Position numbers and translations under genes: made by a program. A DNA stretch of 19,082 nucleotides from Thermobaculum sp042408415 (GTDB lineage: Bacteria > Chloroflexota > Chloroflexia > Thermobaculales > Thermobaculaceae), in assembly GCA_042408415.1 (NCBI GenBank), contig JBHORE010000037.1, positions 1 to 19,082 of the forward strand. Reading direction: 5' to 3'. Every line of letters starts with the position of its first letter. Position 1 is the stretch's first letter. Below, piece by piece: positions 1 through 7,672 of the stretch. The notes below the pieces were generated by a model. The model was not told the DNA's origin and did not search any database. It worked only from the letters and a program-made list of their open reading frames with translations.

Positions 1-2
1 CG

Positions 3-170
3 CCTGAGAGGTACACCGGCCAGATAACGGCTTTGCGTTGGGTAGTTATCGAGCTCGAGGATGTGGAGACCGCGTTCAGCTCGTCGAGAGCTATCGGGAT
101 GGGTCTGCCAGCACTCCTGGACTTTCGCCTCCATGCCTCTACCACCTCGTCGTACGTGCCGGGACGCTGA
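3..170 (+). other. Open frame from the left edge, possibly the real upstream coding frame
   Basis: This frame is open from the window edge to a TGA at 168-170 and reads like real protein (for example ITALRWVVIELEDVETAF, RAIGMGLPALLDFRLH). The overlapping first ~45 residues of the neighbouring frame do not. It could be the C-terminus of an upstream gene or the 5' continuation of the fibronectin gene interrupted by a frameshift. I do not recognise the family. Confidence 0.3.
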
Positions 171-901
171 CGGCCGGGGGAGCAGTGAGCCTTGGCTCTC
201 CTCCCAGCTCTCCGGATGAGGACTGGGCGGTGCTGATCCAGAAGGCGCGGGCGCAAGCCGATACGCAGCCTCCTTCAGCTCCCAGCAATCTTACGGTTGC
301 CTCTAAGACCTCTAGCTCCGTGTCCCTCAAGTGGAATGCTTCAACGGACAACGTAGCGGTCGAGGGCTACGCGATATATGCCAACGGCTCTCAGGCCGGT
401 GCTACCAGCAGTACCAGCTACACGGTGACCAATCTATCTCCGTCCACGACCTATACCTTTGTTGTAAAGGCTTACGATGCTGCTGGCAACCTGTCCGCGG
501 GGAGCAATCAGGTGAGTGTTCAGACCTCGTCTGCTAGCACCACCTCTTCGTTAGCCGTTACCAGGTTCGTGCTGATCAACGCCGATACGGACCAGCCCAT
601 AATGGAGCTCAAGGACGGCATGACGCTCTCTCTATCACAGCTGCCGACTAGGCACCTCAACATCCGGGCGGATACCAGCCCATCGGTGGTGGGGAGTGTG
701 CGGTTCGGGTTGAACTCCAATCCCAACTACAGGCTCGAGAGGAATGCGCCTTACGCTCTGGCCGGGGATTTGTCCGGAGACTACCGGTCGTGGACGCCTG
801 CGAGCGGAACATACCAGGTTACTGCCACACCCTACACAAGCTCTGATGGTTCGGGAACACCTGGTAGCGCCTTGACGATCAAGATCAACGTGATCAATTA
901 G
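38..901 (+). CDS. Secreted-type fibronectin III protein, C-terminal part; 5' end unresolved
   Basis: Numbered from a TTG at 38, residues about 77-163 form a fibronectin type III domain (PPSAPSNLTV start, VSLKWNAS strand, SYTVTNLSPSTTYTFVVKA core, closing VSVQT). Residues about 174-287 form a second beta-sandwich module (VTRFVLINADTDQPI, LNIRADT, VGSVRF, NAPYALAGD, YQVTATPY), a type that commonly ends secreted bacterial proteins. The first ~48 residues are rich in Arg, Cys and Ser and look like out-of-frame reading. An in-frame stop at 5-7 blocks extension upstream, and no signal peptide is visible. Possible explanations are a later GTG start at 185, or a longer gene broken by a frameshift near 130-180. 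The modules suggest an extracellular or surface role. No catalytic domain is visible. The domain calls are firm; the start is not. Confidence 0.7.
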   Translation: MGSYRARGCGDRVQLVESYRDGSASTPGLSPPCLYHLVVRAGTLTAGGAVSLGSPPSSPDEDWAVLIQKARAQADTQPPSAPSNLTVASKTSSSVSLKWNASTDNVAVEGYAIYANGSQAGATSSTSYTVTNLSPSTTYTFVVKAYDAAGNLSAGSNQVSVQTSSASTTSSLAVTRFVLINADTDQPIMELKDGMTLSLSQLPTRHLNIRADTSPSVVGSVRFGLNSNPNYRLERNAPYALAGDLSGDYRSWTPASGTYQVTATPYTSSDGSGTPGSALTIKINVIN

Positions 902-1005
902 GGACTAACCCGGATGTAGTACCTAATATCTAATTGCGTTGGTACTAAATTACTATTATGTTAGCTGCTTGAATGCAATAAACTTGTCGTAATTCTACAG
1001 GCCCA

Positions 1006-1073
1006 GAAAAAGGCAAACCTGTCGCGAGGCAGGGGCGCAAAGCCACGGAGCTCAAGTAGCTAGCCGGGCTGCC
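1006..1073 (+). promoter_or_regulatory. GEMM-I (cyclic-di-GMP class I) riboswitch aptamer
   Basis: The leader carries the conserved GEMM-I core in order. GGCAAACC lies at 1012-1019. A six-pair P1b stem (1018-1023 with 1028-1033) is capped by a GNRA tetraloop, GCGA, at 1024-1027. GCGCAAAGCC lies at 1035-1044, then CACGGAGCT, and the closing CCGGGCTGCC at 1064-1073. By alignment with the Vibrio Vc2 aptamer, the base equivalent to G20 is a G (1012), which fits c-di-GMP rather than the A20 cGAMP variant; that assignment is from memory of the family. It lies about 80 bases before the start codon of the beta-helix exoprotein gene, in the same orientation. Confidence 0.9.
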
Positions 1074-1123
1074 TGGGAGGTCTCCAAGCGGGTCTACCGC
1101 AACTTCTTCCATGACCCTCCCAG
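1073..1123 (+). promoter_or_regulatory. Candidate expression-platform hairpin of the GEMM-I riboswitch
   Basis: CTGGGAGG at 1073-1080 is exactly complementary to CCTCCCAG at 1116-1123. The 5' arm abuts and partly shares the 3' end of the aptamer, so ligand binding could compete with this long-loop stem. No U-run follows, so control at translation initiation (ribosome site GAGGTGA at 1142-1148) is more likely than a terminator. The pairing is seen; the mechanism is inferred. Confidence 0.4.
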
Positions 1124-1151
1124 AGCGCAAGAACTTTGAGTGAGGTGATGT

Positions 1152-4100
1152 ATGAGAAGGTATATTTGTGCTTTCTTGGCTGTGATCCTGCTCCTCTGGC
1201 CAGTGGCTACTAGGCACGCCACGGTGCGGAGCGCGGACGGAGATGTGGTGTCGGTGCAGTCCATGCGCCTCACTGCCACATACAACAGCATAGGCGTGGA
1301 GGTGAAGTTCAGTGGCGACAACAACGGCAACTCCACGGCCGAGGTGTACTATCGACGAGCCGGCTCGGACGCATGGCTGAGGGCTTTGCCTCTCTGGAGG
1401 ACAGCCGCGAGCTCCGGCAGCGCCTTCTACGGCTCTGTGGTGCTGCTCGAGCCGGGCACTGGCTATCAGGTAAAGGTCGATGTCGCGGACCCCGATGGCG
1501 TGTTAGGTACCGACCCTCTGTTGGATAGCGTAACCACCAGGTCCGATAACATAAGACCGGCATCCGAGCTGTCTCCTAGCTATTTCGTACGGGCCGATGG
1601 CAACGACGCCAACGATGGCAAGAGCAGGGCTAGCGCCTGGAGGACCCTGAGCAAGGCGTTCGCGAGCGCGCCAGCGGGGGCTGTGGTAGAGGTGGGGCCT
1701 GGTACCTATCCCACGCCCTCGCTCTCGCGCAGCCAGCCGATCACCCTCGTGGCGCAGTACCCGGCTGTAGACGACTCCGGCCAACCCATCAACGCCGGGC
1801 AGAGGTCGGTTATCTCGACCCAGGCGGTGGCGGCTCCGGCGGGCGCTTCAGGCCCCTGGCCTGCTGCTCCCTGGCAGCAGGTTAGCCTCGTGGGACCTGT
1901 AACGGGCAAGACGTTCAAGGTCTGGAAGTGGGCCGGAGCTCCGGTCAGCGATGCTGATTACTTAGCGATAGCACCAAGGGCTGGTGACGTGCCCTTCCTA
2001 GTAGCCTATTGGAGCAAGAAGAGCGGTTCCTACAACGGCTACTCCATGTCCACGCCCGCGGGGTGGGCCGAGGTGCTGTACCAGAACCTGTCCTACAACT
2101 ACGGCTTCACTAGCTTCGGCAACGATGTGTACCTTAGACTGCCTGGGGATGCCAATCCCAACGACTACTGGGCTTGGCTGGGTACTACCAGGCTGACCTT
2201 CTCAGGCCCAGACACCAGGCTGTCGGGCTTCGAGCTCAGGGTACCCGAGGTCAAGTTCATCAACGCCACCGCACGCAACGGCGTCTTCGACCACAACCTG
2301 ATGCTCGGCGGTCGATTGAGATATCAAGGGGAGCAGGGCACTCCCTCTCAGTACCCGCAGGACCACACCGTGCAGTACAACCGCTTCGAGGTCAAGGGCC
2401 TTTGGGGGGAGAATGCTGTGCCTTGGAACTTCATCAAGGGAGGGCTCAAGATGCCCTTCGGTTCTACTTGGAACCGCGTGGGCGAAGCGATGGAGATCAC
2501 GGCCATCTGGGGTCGTGGTGGCGCTCAGCGTTTGGTGGTCCGACATAACGTCATCGATGGTTACTTCAACGGCGTGGGGGATTACAACACGGACTACGAT
2601 CGCTACGGCATGCAGGACACAGATATACATGACAACCTCGTCAGGCATATATCGGACGATGCGTTCGAGCCCGAACAGAGCGTGATCAACTGGAGGATCT
2701 GGAACAATAGGGTGGAGTACGCTTCCGTAGCCCTGTCCACCGGCCCTGTGAACTACGGCCCTATATACCTGTTCCGCAACCAGGTATGGCAGCTGGGCAA
2801 AGACGGTGTAGGTGCAGACAACTTCGGCAGCAAAGGCGTGGGCGTCACGGGCTTCAAGTACTCTGGAGAGGACAGCGTGCCCTCCAGGGTATGGGTAGTG
2901 AACAACACCTTCTGGACTAGTAGACCCGATGCCAACGGTGGTGCCCAGTTCGCTGGTGGTGGTAGCTCCCCCGAGCGCTTCTGGCTACGCAACAACATCT
3001 TCAGAACGACGCAGTATGCCTGGAGCGCCCCGTGCCTGAGTGCCTGGAACGAGGACTACGACCACTTCGCGACCACCGATACCTCTCGCGGCGTGGCCTT
3101 CTGTGGCACCAGGTACACCTCCAACCTGTCGGCCTATAGGTCGGCTACCGGGGCGGATCACACCAACATCGCGGGCAACTTCGTCACTCCTTCGGTGGTG
3201 GACAATGCTTTGGTGGATCCCTCTGCGGGGAATCTCGCGCTGAGGCAGGGAGCACCTTTCATCGATGCCGGCGTGGTGGTCCCCAACATCGCCGAGCGTT
3301 ATTCCGGCGATGCTCCGGACCTGGGAGCGGTGGAGTATAGTGCAAGCGATGGGATCCCTCCCACGCCATCACCCACGCCCACTCAGGTGCCTTCGCCCAC
3401 CCCTACTCAGGTGCCTTCGCCTTCCCCCACGGCCACTCCCATCCCCACGAGCAGCCCCACACCCTCGCCCGACGGCAGCAGGACCATGCCTGCCGGGACC
3501 GTCAGCATCGAAGGCGGGGCCCCATACACGAATTCTTCCACAGTGAGCGTGGCTCTGGCCGATACTGGGGCGGTTGTCGTCCGGCTGTCCAACTCGCCGG
3601 AGACCAGTGAGGGGGTGCTGTCGGCTGGCAAGACCGTCTCCTACGCTCCGACCATCGCCTGGTCTCTGGTGGATGCGGCCTATGGGGGCGCTCCTGGAGA
3701 TGGCGTGCACAAGGTGTACGCGCAGTGGGGCGACGGCAACGGCCACTGGTCGAGCGTGGCGAGCGACGACATACTCCTGGATACCGTCAGTCCCTCAGGC
3801 TCGGTGACGATAGCCCCCGACGGCACCCCAGATGGCGCGGACTACGTCAGCAGCCGGAACGTCAAGCTAGCGATCTCGGCCAGCGATCCATCACCGGCTT
3901 CCGGCGTCAAGCTCATGCGCTTCAGTAACGACGGCAGCAGCTGGTCCTCCTGGGAGCCCTACGCTTCGACCAAGTCCTGGACCCTGACTAGCAAGAACGG
4001 TACGAAGACCGTCTACGCGCAGTTCAAAGATGCTGCTGGTAACGTTAGTGGAGTTGCCAGGGATAGCGTGATCCTTGATACCTCTGCTCCGAAGGTGAGG

Positions 4101-4781
4101 GGCTCTGTGAGCACGTTGTTCGAAGGCACCAGAGTGAGCGCAAGCTCCAGACTCAGGAGCACTTCCTACTCGGTAGCTGCCCTGTTCAGTGGGGTGCTTC
4201 AGGATGAGCAAAGTGGGATAGCTTACTTCTCCGTGGCTCGCAAGGAGAACGATGGCCCATATGTGCTCCTGTCTCAAGCGAGTGTGCCGAGGCTGAGGAT
4301 ACCTCTCTCGATGGAGAGCAGGCTTAGGTTGATACCTGGCAAGAGCTATAAGTTCCGCTTGGTGGTGAGGGATGTGGCGGGCAATACCACCACTGAGTAC
4401 GTGGGGCCCGTCACCGTCGATGCCTTCCAAGAGAGCAGCCAGAGGGTACTTACCCGTGGAGTGTCGTGGGTTAACAAAGATACTATGGCTTATGCCTTTC
4501 GGCTGAAAGATGTGAGGTCAGCCAGTACCGGCATAAGGTTCACATTCCGCGGACGCAAGGTGGCTTGGGTGGCCACTAAGGGGCCTGCTTATGGCTCGGC
4601 CAGGGTTTATCTTGACGGTGTCAGGGTTGCCACCGTCAAGCTGCGGGCGGACAGAACGATGCGCAGGCTCATAGTGTTCTCCCGTGTCGTGGATGCTAGC
4701 AGACAGCATGTCCTTGAGGTACGGCCGGTGGCGGGTGGTATCCTGCGCACTAATATAGATGCCTTTGTAGTACTCAGATAG
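1152..4781 (+). CDS. Large secreted right-handed beta-helix protein with Pro/Thr linker and Ig-like modules
   Basis: The 1209-residue protein has a signal peptide (MRRYICAFLAVILLLWPVA). Residues ~31-128 form a fibronectin-like domain. A parallel beta-helix spans ~143-730: it opens with YFVRADGNDANDGKS and a VVEVGPGTYPTPS rung, has Asn-rich turns (VQYNRF, VVRHNVIDG, DIHDNLV, RIWNNRV, VVNNTFW, LRNNIF), and ends with the family-typical PDLGAVEY. A Pro/Thr/Ser linker (~735-778) follows. Next are two Ig-like repeats, each ending in LDT-x-x-P (~780-878, ~879-978), a third beta-sandwich, and a C-terminal domain (VAWVATKGP, ARVYLDGVRVATVKL). The beta-helix resembles polysaccharide lyase or carbohydrate-binding folds, but I cannot assign catalytic residues. 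GAGGTGA at 1142-1148 serves the ATG. The c-di-GMP riboswitch ahead of it suggests a role in surface attachment or matrix remodelling (inference). Confidence 0.9.
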   Translation: MRRYICAFLAVILLLWPVATRHATVRSADGDVVSVQSMRLTATYNSIGVEVKFSGDNNGNSTAEVYYRRAGSDAWLRALPLWRTAASSGSAFYGSVVLLEPGTGYQVKVDVADPDGVLGTDPLLDSVTTRSDNIRPASELSPSYFVRADGNDANDGKSRASAWRTLSKAFASAPAGAVVEVGPGTYPTPSLSRSQPITLVAQYPAVDDSGQPINAGQRSVISTQAVAAPAGASGPWPAAPWQQVSLVGPVTGKTFKVWKWAGAPVSDADYLAIAPRAGDVPFLVAYWSKKSGSYNGYSMSTPAGWAEVLYQNLSYNYGFTSFGNDVYLRLPGDANPNDYWAWLGTTRLTFSGPDTRLSGFELRVPEVKFINATARNGVFDHNLMLGGRLRYQGEQGTPSQYPQDHTVQYNRFEVKGLWGENAVPWNFIKGGLKMPFGSTWNRVGEAMEITAIWGRGGAQRLVVRHNVIDGYFNGVGDYNTDYDRYGMQDTDIHDNLVRHISDDAFEPEQSVINWRIWNNRVEYASVALSTGPVNYGPIYLFRNQVWQLGKDGVGADNFGSKGVGVTGFKYSGEDSVPSRVWVVNNTFWTSRPDANGGAQFAGGGSSPERFWLRNNIFRTTQYAWSAPCLSAWNEDYDHFATTDTSRGVAFCGTRYTSNLSAYRSATGADHTNIAGNFVTPSVVDNALVDPSAGNLALRQGAPFIDAGVVVPNIAERYSGDAPDLGAVEYSASDGIPPTPSPTPTQVPSPTPTQVPSPSPTATPIPTSSPTPSPDGSRTMPAGTVSIEGGAPYTNSSTVSVALADTGAVVVRLSNSPETSEGVLSAGKTVSYAPTIAWSLVDAAYGGAPGDGVHKVYAQWGDGNGHWSSVASDDILLDTVSPSGSVTIAPDGTPDGADYVSSRNVKLAISASDPSPASGVKLMRFSNDGSSWSSWEPYASTKSWTLTSKNGTKTVYAQFKDAAGNVSGVARDSVILDTSAPKVRGSVSTLFEGTRVSASSRLRSTSYSVAALFSGVLQDEQSGIAYFSVARKENDGPYVLLSQASVPRLRIPLSMESRLRLIPGKSYKFRLVVRDVAGNTTTEYVGPVTVDAFQESSQRVLTRGVSWVNKDTMAYAFRLKDVRSASTGIRFTFRGRKVAWVATKGPAYGSARVYLDGVRVATVKLRADRTMRRLIVFSRVVDASRQHVLEVRPVAGGILRTNIDAFVVLR
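3372..3419 (+). repeat. Two tandem 24-bp repeats coding TPTQVPSP
   Basis: Copies at 3372-3395 and 3396-3419 differ only at two third-codon positions. They encode an eight-residue Pro/Thr unit in the flexible linker between the beta-helix and the Ig-like modules. Degenerate Pro/Ser/Thr codons continue to about 3475. Such repeats expand and contract readily by slippage. Confidence 0.85.
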
Positions 4782-4788
4782 CGGCATT

Positions 4789-4822
4789 GCCCCTGGGGAC
4801 GAGCTCGTCCCCAGGGGCTTTT
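4789..4822 (+). terminator. Intrinsic terminator after the beta-helix gene
   Basis: A perfect 30-base palindrome (4789-4818; arms GCCCCTGGGGACGAG and its complement) is followed by TTTT. It begins 8 bases past the stop of the plus-strand gene and ends 3 bases before the stop of the convergent DUF1697 gene. It lacks a U-run for the minus strand, so it acts mainly on plus-strand transcripts. Confidence 0.9.
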
Positions 4823-4824
4823 AA

Positions 4825-5370
4825 CTAACGACTGACTTCTAGCTGATCAGCTATCTCTAGAATCTTGGTAGCAGATCTCCAGTTACGTGCCGTGGCTGGG
4901 ACTCCCAACGAGCGTTCGATGTTGGCGAACAGCTTGGATCTTCCCACACCATCAGGAGCGTGTAGGTAGAACACTTTGCCAAGTAGCGTGAAGCGCTCGT
5001 TTGGTGTGCGCAAATCTTCGAGCCTGTCTATCCTGGGCGATTCAGGTTCTGAGGCCAGGAAGAAGATGTGTAGAGTGTTGGGGGAAGAGGTCGCATCTGG
5101 GTAGGGATTGCCCTCGAGCGCCGCTCTTAGCTCCTCTCGGGTAAGGATTATTACGTGAGGGGCAAATCCATATTGTCGATCTATCTCTGCCTTCAATTGC
5201 TGGGCGATTTCCTCCCTGTGTGTACTGGCGCTCTGGAACACAGCGTTCCCGCTTTGGATGTATGTGACCACATTTGTCATGCCCATGTCTTCGAGCATCC
5301 TCACCAGGCTCTTCATGGGTAAGGTATATCGACCACCTAGGCCTCTTATCAACGCTATATAGGTGTACAT
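4825..5370 (-). CDS. DUF1697 family protein (intact copy)
   Basis: This 181-residue protein has DUF1697 hallmarks: N-terminal YTYIALIRGLGG, then VTYIQSGNAVFQS, FAPHVIILTREEL, HIFFLA, KVFYLHAPDGVGRSK and a terminal ARNWRSATKI. The family is compact and cytoplasmic, of unknown function. The start is the ATG at 5370: AGGAGA at 5378-5383 sits 7 bases ahead, and family members begin with this MYTYIALIRG segment. The longer frame to 5409 adds 13 unconserved residues. A related but broken copy lies at 7120-7672 on the same strand, clearly homologous over its whole length. The intact gene is convergent with the beta-helix gene and divergent from the LURP-one-like gene. Confidence 0.88.
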   Translation of the reverse strand: MYTYIALIRGLGGRYTLPMKSLVRMLEDMGMTNVVTYIQSGNAVFQSASTHREEIAQQLKAEIDRQYGFAPHVIILTREELRAALEGNPYPDATSSPNTLHIFFLASEPESPRIDRLEDLRTPNERFTLLGKVFYLHAPDGVGRSKLFANIERSLGVPATARNWRSATKILEIADQLEVSR

Positions 5371-5486
5371 GTTAGTTTCTCCTCTGCTGGTGCACTTGGC
5401 GTAAGCCACGTGTCGTGATGATTATAAGTAGGATGCATGCTCAGTAAACCCTCATCCTGCTGGCTCTCCTGATCGATTGCAAATAG

Positions 5487-5516
5487 TTGCACCATCGATG
5501 CTTGCGCTTCTATATT
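5487..5516 (+). promoter_or_regulatory. Candidate sigma-70-type promoter for the LURP-one-like gene
   Basis: TTGCAC (5487-5492) and TATATT (5511-5516) are separated by 18 bases. Transcription would start near 5523, downstream of the ATG at 5519, which supports the later TTG start at 5549. Confidence 0.55.
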
Positions 5517-5548
5517 AAATGAAAGACATGCAGGGTAAGGAGGTTACA

Positions 5549-6139
5549 TTGCCGAGCTATCCTTTAGTTTTATCCTTCAAGCTGTTGTCCATAGGGCCAC
5601 AGGTAAGGGTGACGGATGCTGCAGGATCTCTTGTGGCGTACGTCAAGCAGAAAGCTTTCAAGCTGAAGGAAGACATCACGATCTTTGCCGACGAGGGGCA
5701 GTCCCTCCCCCTTTACAGGGTGAAGGCGGACCGCATCCTGGACTTCAATGCTACCTACAGCATTACAGACCTCAGGAGCGGGCGACAGTTGGGGGCGTTG
5801 CAAAGGGAAGGTGGGAGGTCCATATGGAGGGCGACCTACAGGATCTTGAATGCCAATGGTGTGCAGGTAGGGGAGATCCATGAACAGAATCCTTGGATAA
5901 AGCTGCTTGATGGCCTATTGGAAGAAGTGCCAGTGATAGGTATGTTCACGGGCTACTTCCTCAACCCATCTTACCTGCTGGAGGTATCTGGAAGTCCTGT
6001 GCTGCGCATCCGCAAGAGACCAGCGTTCTTCGAGGGGAAGTTCTTGGTGGAGCCAGTCAATGGGATGTTGCCTGAGCACGAGGAGCTTTTACTTCCAAGC
6101 CTTGTGACGATGGTGTTGCTCGAGAGGAGCAGGGGGTAG
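5549..6139 (+). CDS. LURP-one-related (tubby-like beta-barrel) protein
   Basis: The 196-residue protein matches the LURP-one-related/DUF567 fold, a tubby- and scramblase-like beta-barrel around a central helix. It shows the alternating strand pattern LSFKLLSIGPQVRVTD, AYVKQKAFKLKEDITIF, ATYSITDLRSGRQLG, a central hydrophobic segment (VIGMFTGYFLNPSYLLEV) and a final FFEGKFLVEP strand. Bacterial members are uncharacterised; a membrane-phospholipid link is only by analogy. The start chosen is TTG at 5549, because AAGGAGG at 5537-5543 is spaced 5 bases ahead and the predicted transcript begins near 5523. An in-frame ATG at 5519 (adding 10 residues) has no ribosome site and sits 2 bases after the -10 box. 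It is convergent with the SDR gene. Confidence 0.82.
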   Translation: MPSYPLVLSFKLLSIGPQVRVTDAAGSLVAYVKQKAFKLKEDITIFADEGQSLPLYRVKADRILDFNATYSITDLRSGRQLGALQREGGRSIWRATYRILNANGVQVGEIHEQNPWIKLLDGLLEEVPVIGMFTGYFLNPSYLLEVSGSPVLRIRKRPAFFEGKFLVEPVNGMLPEHEELLLPSLVTMVLLERSRG

Positions 6140-6150
6140 GCCCCTGCTCC
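6126..6150. terminator. Hairpin at the end of the LURP-one-like gene, stop codon in the loop
   Basis: GGAGCAGGGG (6126-6135) is exactly complementary to CCCCTGCTCC (6141-6150). The five-base loop region, 6136-6140, contains the TAG stop. No U-run follows on either strand, so this is either a non-canonical terminator between convergent genes or an mRNA 3'-end stabiliser. Confidence 0.45.
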
Positions 6151-6161
6151 CAAGCTCTGCA

Positions 6162-6923
6162 CTATAGCGCCGTCCAGCCCCCGTCGGCGACGATGATCGC
6201 GCCGTTGATGAAGCTGGCCTCATCGGAGGCTAGGAATAGCGCTAGGTTGGCGATCTCCTCGGGTTGGCCGATCTTGCCATGGGCTGCAGATAGCTTCTGC
6301 ACCATCTCGGCAACCTTGAGGTTGGGAGTGGCGCTGCCCATGCCGATCGCCGTGGCCACAGCCCCCGGGCATATGGCGTTGCACCTGATCCCCTGATCCC
6401 AGTACTCCGCCGCCACGCTCCTGGTGAGCCCCACCAGCCCATGCTTGGATATGGTGTAGGCGGCGCCGGCTCGCCCTCCGAACAGTCCTGCCACAGAAGC
6501 GGTGTTGACTATTGACCCACCACCTCTCTCCAGCATGCTCGGTAGCACAGCCCGAGTGAGGTAGATAGGGCCGAAGAGGTTCACCCCCAGCACCCTGTGC
6601 AGGAGCTCATCGGAGGTCTCGCCCAGGGGCTGCATGCCATCCATGATGCCGGCGTTGTTGCACAGTACGTCTATGCGCCCCTCCTGGCTCAGCGTCTCCT
6701 GCACCATGTGGGCGACCTGCTCCTCGTTGGAGACATCTACCACCACGCCTCTGGCGCTATGCCCCTTCGCCTTGATGCCCTCAACGGTGGAGGTCACTCG
6801 CTCCTCGATTACATCCGAGACTATGACGTGAGCCCCCTCGGCGGCGAACCTCTCGGCCATGGCCTTGCCCATGCCGGAGCCGGCCCCCGTGATGAGTGCT
6901 ACTTTGCCCTGTAAGCGCGACAT
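6162..6923 (-). CDS. Short-chain dehydrogenase/reductase (classical SDR)
   Basis: A 253-residue classical SDR with a Rossmann fold. The cofactor motif TGAGSGMG is at residues 12-19, and Asp37 after the second strand (VIVSD) favours NAD(H) over NADP(H). NNAG is at 89-92, Asn115, the catalytic Ser143, Tyr156 and Lys160 (YTISK), then PG at 186-187 and the C-terminal GAIIVADGGWTAL. All catalytic residues are present, so it should be an active cytoplasmic oxidoreductase. Sequence alone does not give the substrate; closest in style are FabG/glucose dehydrogenase-like enzymes. AAGGAGG sits 7 bases before the ATG. It is transcribed alone, convergent with the LURP-one-like gene and about 200 bases beyond the broken DUF1697 copy. 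Confidence 0.93.
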   Translation of the reverse strand: MSRLQGKVALITGAGSGMGKAMAERFAAEGAHVIVSDVIEERVTSTVEGIKAKGHSARGVVVDVSNEEQVAHMVQETLSQEGRIDVLCNNAGIMDGMQPLGETSDELLHRVLGVNLFGPIYLTRAVLPSMLERGGGSIVNTASVAGLFGGRAGAAYTISKHGLVGLTRSVAAEYWDQGIRCNAICPGAVATAIGMGSATPNLKVAEMVQKLSAAHGKIGQPEEIANLALFLASDEASFINGAIIVADGGWTAL

Positions 6924-7119
6924 CTAGATACCTCCTTATAGTATTCGAGACTGAAGGTAGCACAAAATCATGCGCTGGACAATACTTTTAAGTATTTTCG
7001 TTATTAAACTTTCTAAGTACTGCTCTGTGTTTCTCGTTGCTGATGCCGTGCGGGGTGCACGAGACCTGCATGGTCAAGCCCATGCAAGAGCGTTCGCGGA
7101 TGCTGCCGGTTTGGAAGGG

Positions 7120-7672
7120 CTACTGATAAACCATCTCCATGAGCCTGCAGACCGTGCGCCAGTTGCGTGCCGTGCCTGGCACGCCGAGCGCCTTCTCGAT
7201 GCTCGCAAAGATCCTGGATCTCCCCACACCGTTGGGGGCGTGGAGGTAGAAGGTCTTCCCTCTGAGGGGAAATGCTCGCCAGCCCGTCGGAGGCGTTCGA
7301 GCTTGATCAAGTCCGGGTGCTCGGGGACGGAGCTCAGGAAGGTCAGGTGTAGCGTCGTGGGTGCTGTCTCGGCCTCGGGATATGGGTTGGAGGCCACCGC
7401 TTCCCTGAGCTCTGCTGGTGTCAGGATGATCACCCGGGGCGCAAAGCCGTATCGCTCGTTGATGGCGCTGCTCATCTCCTCGGCGATCTCACCGGTGGAG
7501 GCTCTATCGCTCCGGAAGATGGCGTTGCCGCTCTGGATGTGGGGCCTTCGTCCCGCAGCCCCAGCTCCAGCATGATCTCTACCAACCCCTGCATCGGTAG
7601 GGTGTACTTCCCACCGAGCCCTCTCAGAAGTGCGATGTACGTGTGCGTGGGTTGATGCTCCTTATTCTCCAT
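7120..7672 (-). pseudogene. DUF1697 family pseudogene (second copy, two frameshifts)
   Basis: Three frames together rebuild a full DUF1697 protein homologous to the one at 4825-5370. From the ATG at 7672 the first frame reads THTYIALLRGLGGKYTLPM to LGLRDEGP. After a one-base loss in a C run near 7541-7546 (plus-strand GGGG) it continues as HIQSGNAIFRSDRAS to RYGFAPRVIILTPAEL. After another one-base loss near 7264-7270 it continues as LRGKTFYLHAPNGVGRSR and ARNWRTVCRLMEMVYQ, stopping at 7120. The codon aligned with the intact copy's ATG start is ACG at 7646-7648, with AGGAG 9 bases ahead of it. The only ATG lies upstream and overlaps the GNAT stop region. Either real decay or sequencing error in homopolymers could explain the indels. 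Confidence 0.85.

Noticed and set aside
2202..2648. 148-residue minus-strand ORF inside the beta-helix gene
   Set aside because: It lies wholly within the large exoprotein frame and has no ribosome site or motifs.
3372..3475. Pro/Thr-coding repeats considered as a CRISPR-like or intergenic repeat array
   Set aside because: The repeats are in frame within the exoprotein and encode a linker; there are no spacers.
6970..7575. 201-residue plus-strand ORF opposite the broken DUF1697 copy
   Set aside because: It is the shadow of the minus-strand DUF1697 remnants, which carry clear family motifs; this frame has none.
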